Source of the DNA: JAFLUQ01 sp964537995
GTDB taxonomy: Bacteria > Bacillota > Clostridia > UMGS1883
Direction of reading: 5' to 3'
Assembly: GCA_964537995.1 (NCBI GenBank)
Contig: CAZICW010000050.1
Coordinates: forward strand, 1-11,866
DNA length: 11,866 nt
Shown: one piece after another, positions 7,088 through 11,866 of the stretch
Layout: each line of letters starts with the position of its first letter
How positions within the stretch are numbered: the first letter of the stretch is position 1
Notes under the pieces: generated by a model
The model's database searches: none
Told to the model about the DNA's origin: nothing
Seen by the model: only the letters and a program-made list of their open reading frames with translations
Position numbers and translations under genes: made by a program

Positions 7088-7143
7088 TTTTGCGCAAAAA
7101 TTTCAATCGGGGCCAAATTTTTCGCGGTGCTTTCCCGCAAAAA
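7088..7143. repeat. Overlapping inverted repeats upstream of the lipoprotein promoter
   Basis: Three dyads overlap: a perfect 12-bp palindrome TTTTGCGCAAAA (7088-7099), AAAAATTT (7096-7103) with AAATTTTT (7115-7122), and TTTTTCGCGG with CCGCAAAAA (7118-7143, one bulge). They share arms, so only alternative structures can form at one time. They lie just upstream of the -35 box at 7078-7083. They could bind a regulator, but AT-rich intergenic DNA often shows this pattern. Confidence 0.3.
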
Positions 7144-7158
7144 TCGGCAGGCAAGCCG
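7139..7158 (-). terminator. Weak terminator after the tgt operon
   Basis: Reading leftward just past the CmpB-like gene, CGGC and GCCG (7155-7158 and 7145-7148) form a 4-bp stem with a 6-nt loop, followed after one base by five T (7139-7143). The position is right for the end of the operon, but the stem is short. Confidence 0.35.
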
Positions 7159-7164
7159 GCGAGG

Positions 7165-7992
7165 TTATTTTTTCATCTTCCTTTCGGCATAGCTTTTCAG
7201 CATATCATAGCCCGTGGCAAACCTTGTATGGTGCGCGGTGGGGTTGTCTCTGACAAGACTGCGCACGGAAAGATCCGCGCGCTTAAGGGATTCCGCCTTG
7301 CGCTCACGCAGCGCGGCAACCCTTTGAGAAAATTCCTCTCCCATGTCGCGAAAATTGTCGCTCATGTCGTCCATGCGGGCGGCGATTTCTTCCGCTTTTA
7401 CGGAAAGAGCGTTGCGCGCTTCCATTTTCGCGAGTTCGATCTGGACGCTGACCTCCTCCAGAGCCTTGACAATTTTTCCGAGCTTGAACGCCGCTTTTGC
7501 GGAGAATACAAGGTCCGTAAGCATAATAGCTCCGAAAACGGAGTCGAGAACAATAATTGCCGGCATACTTATGTGCTTGGAAATGAACGCCGACATAGGG
7601 TCGTGAATAAAATGTATGACAAACAGCGTGAGTACGCCCCAGAAAAGAGAGCTTTTAAGACAGATGCGCCCCTGAAAATTCATAAAGCAATTTGAATAAT
7701 CCCAGTATTTGGTTTTAAATATCGCTTCCATCAGCACTCCCGTGACATATTCCAGCACGGTACATACCAGCATACCGACTATGTATTCCAAAAGGATATT
7801 TCCGTCAAACGGAAGCGTCGAAAATATTATCAGCAGCGCGCCGACGCCGTATATCGGCAGCACCGGCCCGCGCAGGAAGCCGCGGTTGGTCAGCCTTCGG
7901 CTTTGAATCGAAACAATTGCGCTTTCAATGCACCAGCCGAGGAAGCAATATATAAAGAAAAACAGAGCCAAGCGAAAAAAATTGTATTGCAT
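7165..7992 (-). CDS. CmpB-type putative ABC transporter membrane protein (PF06541-like)
   Basis: Integral membrane protein of 275 aa. About five hydrophobic segments are visible (residues 5-27, 43-60, 66-90, 113-131, 143-165). The family hallmarks FLRGPVLPIYGVG (39-51) and YWDYSNCFMNFQGRICL (96-112) mark it as the Firmicutes family annotated 'putative ABC-transporter type IV'. Transport by these proteins has, to my knowledge, not been well shown, and no ATPase gene is nearby. Residues 168-240 are a charged, heptad-like helical region, probably a cytoplasmic coiled coil, longer than I would expect for the family. The ATG is preceded by GGAGGT, which lies inside the end of the pseudouridine synthase gene. 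Only 2 nt separate the two genes, so it is the last gene of the tgt operon. The family is likely; the function is open. Confidence 0.8.
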   Translation of the reverse strand: MQYNFFRLALFFFIYCFLGWCIESAIVSIQSRRLTNRGFLRGPVLPIYGVGALLIIFSTLPFDGNILLEYIVGMLVCTVLEYVTGVLMEAIFKTKYWDYSNCFMNFQGRICLKSSLFWGVLTLFVIHFIHDPMSAFISKHISMPAIIVLDSVFGAIMLTDLVFSAKAAFKLGKIVKALEEVSVQIELAKMEARNALSVKAEEIAARMDDMSDNFRDMGEEFSQRVAALRERKAESLKRADLSVRSLVRDNPTAHHTRFATGYDMLKSYAERKMKK

Positions 7993-7994
7993 GG

Positions 7995-8876
7995 TTATAC
8001 CTCCGATTTTATGGATATTTCTTTTCCGTAAAGATATGAAAGCGCCCCGCGCTCAATCATAAAAATCAACTTGTACGCCGTCAGCGCCTGCCCTCCGTTA
8101 CGCCCGCGCGCGCCGTACTTCCCGTCGCCCGCAAGAGGGCAGCCTACGGCGGCAAGCTGGGCGCGTATCTGATGGCTCCTGCCGGTGTGCAGTTCAACCT
8201 CCAAAACGGCGGTATTCCCGTCCGACGACAGCACGCGGTATTCCAAGGACGCGGCTTTTCCGCCTTTTCCGATAACACTGAGGTTTTTCGTCCTGTCCTT
8301 GCGCAGGGTCGAGCTCAGCACGCCCGCGGGCGGATCGGGGATTCCCTCCGTGCGGCACAGATAAAATTTGCGAACAAGCCTGCTTCGTATTGCCGCATTC
8401 ATTTCCCGCAGAGCTTCGGCGTTTTTTGCCCCGATAACAAGCCCCGAGGTATTTGTGTCAAGGCGGTTGCAAAGCGCGGGAGAGAAGCTGTTTTCCTCCG
8501 AAGGGACATAAGCTCCGCTCTCCGCGAGATACGCTCTGAAGCGCTCGCTCAGCGCGTCGGAATGCGTCCTGTCGGGCTGTGACGGCAGTCCCTTCGGCTT
8601 GTTCATGACGGCTATATTTTCGTCCTCATAGACAATTTCAACCTCTCCCGAGACTGTATTTTCCGTTTTTGTTTTCGCAAATTCGTCGCTTATATAAACG
8701 GAAAGCTCTTCGCCCTCGGCGAGGATACGGTCTTCCTTTATCCATTTTTTGTTTATCTTGACGTCCTTTTTCCGAAACGCTCTGTATATCAGCGACGGCG
8801 GAGCGTTTGTTGCCTTGAGAAGGAACTTATCCGCTCTTTGGGACGAATCGTTTTTGTTGATTTTGAATGTAAGCAT
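7995..8876 (-). CDS. RluA-family rRNA pseudouridine synthase
   Basis: Cytoplasmic enzyme converting specific uridines in structured RNA to pseudouridine, most likely in 23S rRNA as for RluC/RluD. The 293-aa protein has an N-terminal S4 RNA-binding domain (about residues 13-70, containing QRADKFL and IYRAFRKKDVKIN) and a catalytic domain with NRLDTNTSG (nucleophile Asp140). The family His before RLD is Asn here, as in some RluC-like members. HTGRSHQIRAQLA lies at 230-242. I chose the ATG at 8876 because it lies one base past the tgt stop with AGAGGG at proper spacing and begins directly with the S4 domain. A longer reading from 8942 would overlap tgt by 65 nt. It is the second gene of the tgt operon. 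The target nucleotide cannot be assigned. Confidence 0.9.
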   Translation of the reverse strand: MLTFKINKNDSSQRADKFLLKATNAPPSLIYRAFRKKDVKINKKWIKEDRILAEGEELSVYISDEFAKTKTENTVSGEVEIVYEDENIAVMNKPKGLPSQPDRTHSDALSERFRAYLAESGAYVPSEENSFSPALCNRLDTNTSGLVIGAKNAEALREMNAAIRSRLVRKFYLCRTEGIPDPPAGVLSSTLRKDRTKNLSVIGKGGKAASLEYRVLSSDGNTAVLEVELHTGRSHQIRAQLAAVGCPLAGDGKYGARGRNGGQALTAYKLIFMIERGALSYLYGKEISIKSEV

Positions 8877-8877
8877 T

Positions 8878-10008
8878 TTAAACCCTCTGATTAAGCAGCG
8901 GCAGTCTTTCCGCCTTGTAGCGATCGAACTCTCCCCTGTCAAGGGATTCGCGGATTTCCGCCATAAAATTATTGTAAAAATACAGATTGTGCAGCACGCA
9001 GAGCCTCATACCCAGCATTTCCTTCGCCTTTATAAGGTGACGGATATACGCTCTGCTGTAGTTTCTGCACGCGGGACAGCCGCAGCCCTCCTGAATCGGA
9101 CGGCTGTCACGGGCAAATTTGCTGTTGTTGAGATTAAGCACTCCTATATCGGTGAAAAGGTTGGCATGGCGGGCATTGCGGCTCGTTATAACGCAGTCGA
9201 AAAAGTCAATTCCCCTATCCACAGCCTCAAGAATATTTTGCGGTGTTCCGACGCCCATAAGATAGCGCGGCCGATCCTTCGGCATATACTCCTCGACGGT
9301 TTCAATGATTTCATACATTTCCTCGGCGCTTTCGCCGACGGCAAGTCCGCCGATTGCGTATCCGTCCAGATCCAGCTCCGCAATCCGTTTCATATGCTCC
9401 GTCCGCAGGTCGGCATAGGTGCCGCCCTGATTTATGCCGAACAGAAGCTGATTCCCGTTTATCGTTTCCGGCAGCGAATTTAACCGCGCAAGCTCGTCCC
9501 TGCACCGCACAAGCCAGCGATAGGTTCTGTCGCAGCTGTTTTTGACATATTCGTACGGAGACGGGTTTTCGATGCATTCGTCAAACGCCATTGCAATCGT
9601 GGAGCCGAGATGGGACTGTATTCTCATGCTTTCCTCCGGCCCCATGAAGATTTTGCGCCCGTCAACATGACTGTGAAACGACACTCCCTCCTCGGTTATT
9701 TTTCTTAACGCCGCCAAAGAAAAAACCTGAAAGCCGCCGCTGTCGGTCAATATCGGGCGGTTCCAGTTCATGAATTTATGCAGCCCGCCCATTTCGTATA
9801 TAAGGTCGTCGCCGGGACGAATATGAAGATGGTATGTATTGGAAAGCTCCACCTGACAGCCCACGTCAATGAGATCCATTGAGGACACCGCGCCCTTTAT
9901 CGCCGCCGAAGTTCCGACATTCATGAAAACGGGAGTCTGTATTGTGCCGTGTACGGTTTTAAATTCCCCGCGCCGCGCCCTTCCCTGCGTAGTTATAAGC
10001 TTAAACAT
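8878..10008 (-). CDS. tgt: tRNA-guanine transglycosylase (queuine tRNA-ribosyltransferase)
   Basis: Tgt swaps guanine-34 in the anticodon of Asp, Asn, His and Tyr tRNAs for preQ1 (or scavenged queuine/queuosine precursors) on the way to queuosine. It is full length at 376 aa. TDSGGFQ places the first catalytic Asp at residue 89, FDEC gives Asp143, GINQGG and the GGLAVGE substrate loop follow, and FDCV gives the nucleophile at about Asp271. The zinc site is C309, C311, C314 and H340. After FDCV the sequence reads ITSRNARH, where many bacterial enzymes have a Pro-Thr-Arg; I treat this as variation. GGAGGG lies 5 nt before the ATG. It is the first gene of a tight operon with an RluA-family synthase and a CmpB-like protein. 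Its -35 boxes lie beyond the N gap. Confidence 0.95.
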   Translation of the reverse strand: MFKLITTQGRARRGEFKTVHGTIQTPVFMNVGTSAAIKGAVSSMDLIDVGCQVELSNTYHLHIRPGDDLIYEMGGLHKFMNWNRPILTDSGGFQVFSLAALRKITEEGVSFHSHVDGRKIFMGPEESMRIQSHLGSTIAMAFDECIENPSPYEYVKNSCDRTYRWLVRCRDELARLNSLPETINGNQLLFGINQGGTYADLRTEHMKRIAELDLDGYAIGGLAVGESAEEMYEIIETVEEYMPKDRPRYLMGVGTPQNILEAVDRGIDFFDCVITSRNARHANLFTDIGVLNLNNSKFARDSRPIQEGCGCPACRNYSRAYIRHLIKAKEMLGMRLCVLHNLYFYNNFMAEIRESLDRGEFDRYKAERLPLLNQRV

Positions 10009-10061
10009 AATTCCCTCCGAAGCCGTATCGTTGTTTATTATATCATTATACTATGCTTCAA
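10007..10061. repeat. 55-nt sequence duplicated across the gap (left copy)
   Basis: These 55 nt are identical to 10162-10216 on the other side of the 100-N gap. They contain the tgt ribosome site, the last two bases of its start codon complement, and two -10-like boxes. The left copy stops before any -35 box. This is most simply one locus represented twice by an unmerged contig overlap. Confidence 0.9.
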
Positions 10062-10161
10062 NNNNNNNNNNNNNNNNNNNNNNNNNNNNNNNNNNNNNNN
10101 NNNNNNNNNNNNNNNNNNNNNNNNNNNNNNNNNNNNNNNNNNNNNNNNNNNNNNNNNNNNN
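10062..10161. other. Assembly gap of 100 N
   Basis: Exactly 100 undetermined bases, the conventional length for a scaffold gap of unknown size. Because the flanks are identical, the true gap may be zero and the two flanks may be a single copy, making the real locus 155 bp shorter. Confidence 0.95.
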
Positions 10162-10216
10162 ATAATTCCCTCCGAAGCCGTATCGTTGTTTATTATATCA
10201 TTATACTATGCTTCAA
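10162..10216. repeat. 55-nt sequence duplicated across the gap (right copy)
   Basis: Second exact copy of 10007-10061. Here the sequence continues into the deacetylase 3' end and supplies the -35 boxes missing beside the left copy. Confidence 0.9.
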
Positions 10217-10228
10217 TCAAAAAATCAA
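10192..10228 (-). promoter_or_regulatory. Two overlapping promoters for tgt
   Basis: On the minus strand there are two TTGATT boxes (10223-10228 and 10215-10220) and two TATAAT boxes (10200-10205 and 10192-10197). Each pair is separated by exactly 17 bp, and the pairs are offset by 8 bp. After collapsing the duplicated 55 nt, they sit about 25-45 nt upstream of the tgt ATG. They lie just beyond the deacetylase stop. Confidence 0.6.
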
Positions 10229-10231
10229 GCT

Positions 10232-10888
10232 TTAAAGCGCAGAATTTTCCGTCAGTGTTCTAAGCTCGTATCCCTCAGCCTCAAGCAGCTCCAAAATTTC
10301 CTCAAGCGCCGCGGCGGTGCTTTTCCTGTCGTGGAGCAGTATTACGGCGGGACTTCCGACCTCGTCAAGCCCTGTCTTAAGATTTTTCAGCACGGCAGTC
10401 TTGTCAATAATCGCGCCGACGGAGTCTCGCGGGTCAACATTCCAGTCCACCATCCTGTAGCCCGCGGTGTTCAGGAGCTTTAGCTGCCGCTCGCTAAGAT
10501 TGGCGCGGCTGCCGTAAGGAGTGCGCGCCAGCGCGCTCCGTCGTCCGATGAGCCTGTAAAGAGCGTCGTTTGTTTCGTTCATTTCGCTGAGCGGTCTTGT
10601 CGGAGAGGAGTATATATCCATGCTGTGACTGACGCCGTGCAGTCCTATGCCGAAGCCCTCATTTTCCATTTTTTTGATATAATCCGGATAAAGCTCTATA
10701 CGTTCCTTCAGCACAAAAAAGGTCGCTCCCGCGCCGCGGCGTTTCAGGCAGTCGATTATATACGGCGTGTTCAGCGTCGGACCGTCGTCAATTGTTATAT
10801 AGGCAACCTTGTTCTGCGGCGCGCCCTTGCCTATGAACGACGAAAAAACAAGCACCGCCGCCGCTGCAAGCATAAAAAATCTTTTCAA
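10232..10888 (-). CDS. Secreted polysaccharide deacetylase (NodB / carbohydrate esterase 4 type)
   Basis: Exported or membrane-anchored metal-dependent deacetylase acting on cell-wall or other acetylated polysaccharide. From the TTG start it is 218 aa; residue numbers here count from the GTG at 10900, four codons earlier. A basic start and hydrophobic stretch (about 8-23) form a signal peptide or N-terminal anchor without a lipobox. The CE4 motifs are all present: TIDDGP at 36-41 (Asp38 base, Asp39 metal), HGVSH (metal His88 and His92), RTPYGSR at 126-132, DWNVDPRD at 152-159 and LLHD (His190). Many relatives have TFDDGP and HTxSH; these changes are mild. The GTG at 10900 lies inside the ribosome site GGGAGGT, so I chose the TTG at 10888, 10 nt after it. 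Divergent from the hydrolase; no clear terminator separates it from tgt. Confidence 0.87.
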   Translation of the reverse strand: MKRFFMLAAAAVLVFSSFIGKGAPQNKVAYITIDDGPTLNTPYIIDCLKRRGAGATFFVLKERIELYPDYIKKMENEGFGIGLHGVSHSMDIYSSPTRPLSEMNETNDALYRLIGRRSALARTPYGSRANLSERQLKLLNTAGYRMVDWNVDPRDSVGAIIDKTAVLKNLKTGLDEVGSPAVILLHDRKSTAAALEEILELLEAEGYELRTLTENSAL

Positions 10889-10972
10889 GGCAAATTCCAC
10901 CTCCCTACAAGCCTATGCCGTCTTAAGCATCCATATTCGCGGCTTCGGGCAAAACTTTTTCAAAATATGTTG

Positions 10973-10995
10973 TTTCGGTTCTTTACAAACCGAAA
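10973..10995. promoter_or_regulatory. Perfect dyad over the hydrolase -35 box, candidate operator
   Basis: TTTCGGTT (10973-10980) and AACCGAAA (10988-10995) are perfect 8-bp inverted arms around a 7-nt spacer. The -35 hexamer TTTACA (10982-10987) lies inside that spacer. A dimeric repressor bound here would block RNA polymerase. I do not recognise the motif as belonging to a named regulator. Confidence 0.5.
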
Positions 10996-11010
10996 ATTCT
11001 GCGGTATAAT
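10982..11010 (+). promoter_or_regulatory. Promoter of the alpha/beta hydrolase gene
   Basis: TTTACA (10982-10987) and a perfect TATAAT (11005-11010) are 17 bp apart, with a start near 11017 and a leader of about 58 nt. The -35 is embedded in the dyad at 10973-10995. Confidence 0.7.
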
Positions 11011-11011
11011 A

Positions 11012-11020
11012 ATTATATCA
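11012..11020 (-). promoter_or_regulatory. Extended -10 element, probable deacetylase promoter
   Basis: The minus strand reads TGATATAAT, an extended -10 box abutting the hydrolase -10 on the other strand. The nearest -35-like TTGTAT (11039-11044) is 21 bp away, too far for a normal pair. The deacetylase leader would be about 115 nt and would contain the dyad at 10973-10995. Confidence 0.4.
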
Positions 11021-11075
11021 TAAAAAATAAAAATAAGTATACAAATTTATAAAACACGAAAAGAGGGTGCTGATA

Positions 11076-11801
11076 TTGAAACCTGCAAAAACGGGCTATA
11101 TTCAGATTGATACCGCGCATATCTATTTTGAAATTTACGGCGGCGGAGAGAAGCATATTCTCCTGCTTCACGGCAACAACGAAAGCTCGGACTGCTTCGC
11201 GAAGCAGCTTGACGCTCTGGGGAAGGACTACACTCTGATTGCCATGGACAGCCGCGGTCAGGGGAAATCCACCTTCGGGCGCAAAAAGCTGACCATAAAT
11301 CAAATCGCGTCCGACGCGTTTGCTCTTTTGGAGGGGCTGGGCGTGAAAAAAACCTATGTTGTCGGCTTCAGCGACGGCGCGAACGCCGCGCTTGCGATGC
11401 TTCTCGGCAACGAAGCCGGCATTGTGGAAAAGGCTGTGCTCGCCGGAGCAAATCTCGATCCGAGCGGCGTCAGGGAAATTTATCAAAAGCCGATAGAGCT
11501 TGGCTTCAAGCTGCTTGCGTCAAAGGCGCAGCGCAGCAGCGCGGCAAGGAAAAAGCTCGCGGTTATGAGCCTTATGGTGCGCGAGCCGCGCTTTACGGCG
11601 GAGCAGCTCGGAAAAATTACCGTTCCCGTGCTTGTCATGGCGGGCAGCCGCGACATGATTAAACCCGCTCACACTCGGCTTATAGCCGATTCTATACCCA
11701 ATTCGACGCTTAAAATCATCGACGGCTGCGATCATTTTGTGTTCTCGAAGGCTCCCGAGGCGGCAAATGCCGCTGTGCTGGAATTTTTTGAGAAGCGGTA
11801 A
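11076..11801 (+). CDS. Alpha/beta-fold hydrolase
   Basis: Soluble alpha/beta hydrolase of 241 aa with a complete catalytic triad: Ser99 in the nucleophile elbow GFSDG, Asp193 (GSRD) and His220 (CDHF). LLLHGNNES near residue 30 supplies the oxyanion-hole HGN, and MDSRGQGKS follows the next strand as is usual for the family. Only a short lid region lies between the elbow and the Asp. No signal peptide is seen. The substrate is unknown; small esters, lactones or peptides are all possible. A GTG at 11067 overlaps the ribosome site AAGAGGG (11061-11067), so I chose the TTG at 11076, 8 nt after it. It is transcribed alone from the promoter at 10982-11010, which contains a dyad, and ends at the terminator at 11826. 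It is divergent from the deacetylase gene. Confidence 0.87.
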   Translation: MKPAKTGYIQIDTAHIYFEIYGGGEKHILLLHGNNESSDCFAKQLDALGKDYTLIAMDSRGQGKSTFGRKKLTINQIASDAFALLEGLGVKKTYVVGFSDGANAALAMLLGNEAGIVEKAVLAGANLDPSGVREIYQKPIELGFKLLASKAQRSSAARKKLAVMSLMVREPRFTAEQLGKITVPVLVMAGSRDMIKPAHTRLIADSIPNSTLKIIDGCDHFVFSKAPEAANAAVLEFFEKR

Positions 11802-11825
11802 AGCGCAGCGCAATTGCTTTTACGG

Positions 11826-11862
11826 TTAAGGGACGCGGATTATTCGGCGCCCCTTAATTTTT
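11826..11862 (+). terminator. Intrinsic terminator of the hydrolase gene
   Basis: TTAAGGG (11826-11832) pairs perfectly with CCCTTAA (11851-11857), followed at once by five T (11858-11862). The loop is about 18 nt and GC-rich. It lies 24 nt past the stop codon. Confidence 0.8.
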
Positions 11863-11866
11863 GCTT

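Noticed and set aside
7072..7695. 207-aa plus-strand open frame across the CmpB-like gene
   Set aside because: It is antisense to the family signature motifs and its N-terminus reads through inverted repeats.
8749..9483. 244-aa plus-strand open frame across tgt and the pseudouridine synthase
   Set aside because: It is antisense to two well-supported genes and spans their junction; no recognisable domain.
10007..10216. Direct repeats flanking the gap as transposon target-site duplication or attachment sites
   Set aside because: 55 nt is far too long for a target duplication, and the copies carry the tgt ribosome site and promoter. An assembly overlap explains them better.
9869..10263. Short plus-strand frames running through the N gap with repeated peptides
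   Set aside because: The repetition comes from the 55-nt duplicated flank and the N run is not sequence, so these are artefacts.

Overview
The window looks like a housekeeping stretch from a Gram-positive, Clostridia-type genome, probably an uncultured gut-type Oscillospirales/Ruminococcaceae relative. This is inferred from three things: an IspH-ribosomal protein S1 fusion set in a FAD oxidoreductase-cmk-plsC-ispH/rpsA order, strong Shine-Dalgarno (SD) sites before most genes, and mixed AT/GC codon use. A run of exactly 100 N marks it as a draft, probably metagenome-derived, scaffold. I see no rRNA, tRNA, CRISPR array, insertion sequence or phage gene.

Layout. Positions 1-225 are a regulatory region with two near-consensus divergent promoters and small dyads between them; the leftward gene lies off the window. 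Positions 226-5627 hold a rightward cluster: a SAM methyltransferase, a BaiN/YhiN-type flavoprotein, CMP kinase (cmk), 1-acylglycerol-3-phosphate acyltransferase (plsC), and an IspH-S1 fusion. The genes overlap or are closely spaced except for a 123-bp gap before cmk. The cluster ends at a hairpin region (5652-5705) that probably terminates transcription from both sides. Positions 5713-7016 hold a leftward pair of paralogous lipoproteins with bacterial Ig-like (BIG2-type) domains and their own promoter. Positions 7165-10008 are a tight leftward operon: tgt (queuine tRNA-ribosyltransferase), an RluA-family pseudouridine synthase, and a CmpB-type (PF06541-like) membrane protein. Position 10232 onward is a leftward secreted polysaccharide deacetylase. 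It is divergent from a rightward alpha/beta hydrolase (11076-11801), which ends at a good intrinsic terminator.

How the genes work together. The rightward cluster combines nucleotide supply (cmk), phospholipid synthesis (plsC), isoprenoid precursor synthesis (ispH) and translation (S1), a growth-linked set. The tgt-rluA pair are RNA-modification enzymes. The lipoproteins and the deacetylase act outside the membrane.

Most notable observations: (1) the ispH/rpsA fusion contains a perfect internal SD and an in-frame ATG exactly at the domain boundary, with an abrupt change in codon usage there, suggesting S1 is also made separately; (2) a perfect 8-bp dyad is centred on the -35 box of the hydrolase promoter; (3) the N gap is flanked by an identical 55-nt sequence on each side, most simply an unmerged assembly overlap. 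No clearly new multi-gene system is visible.
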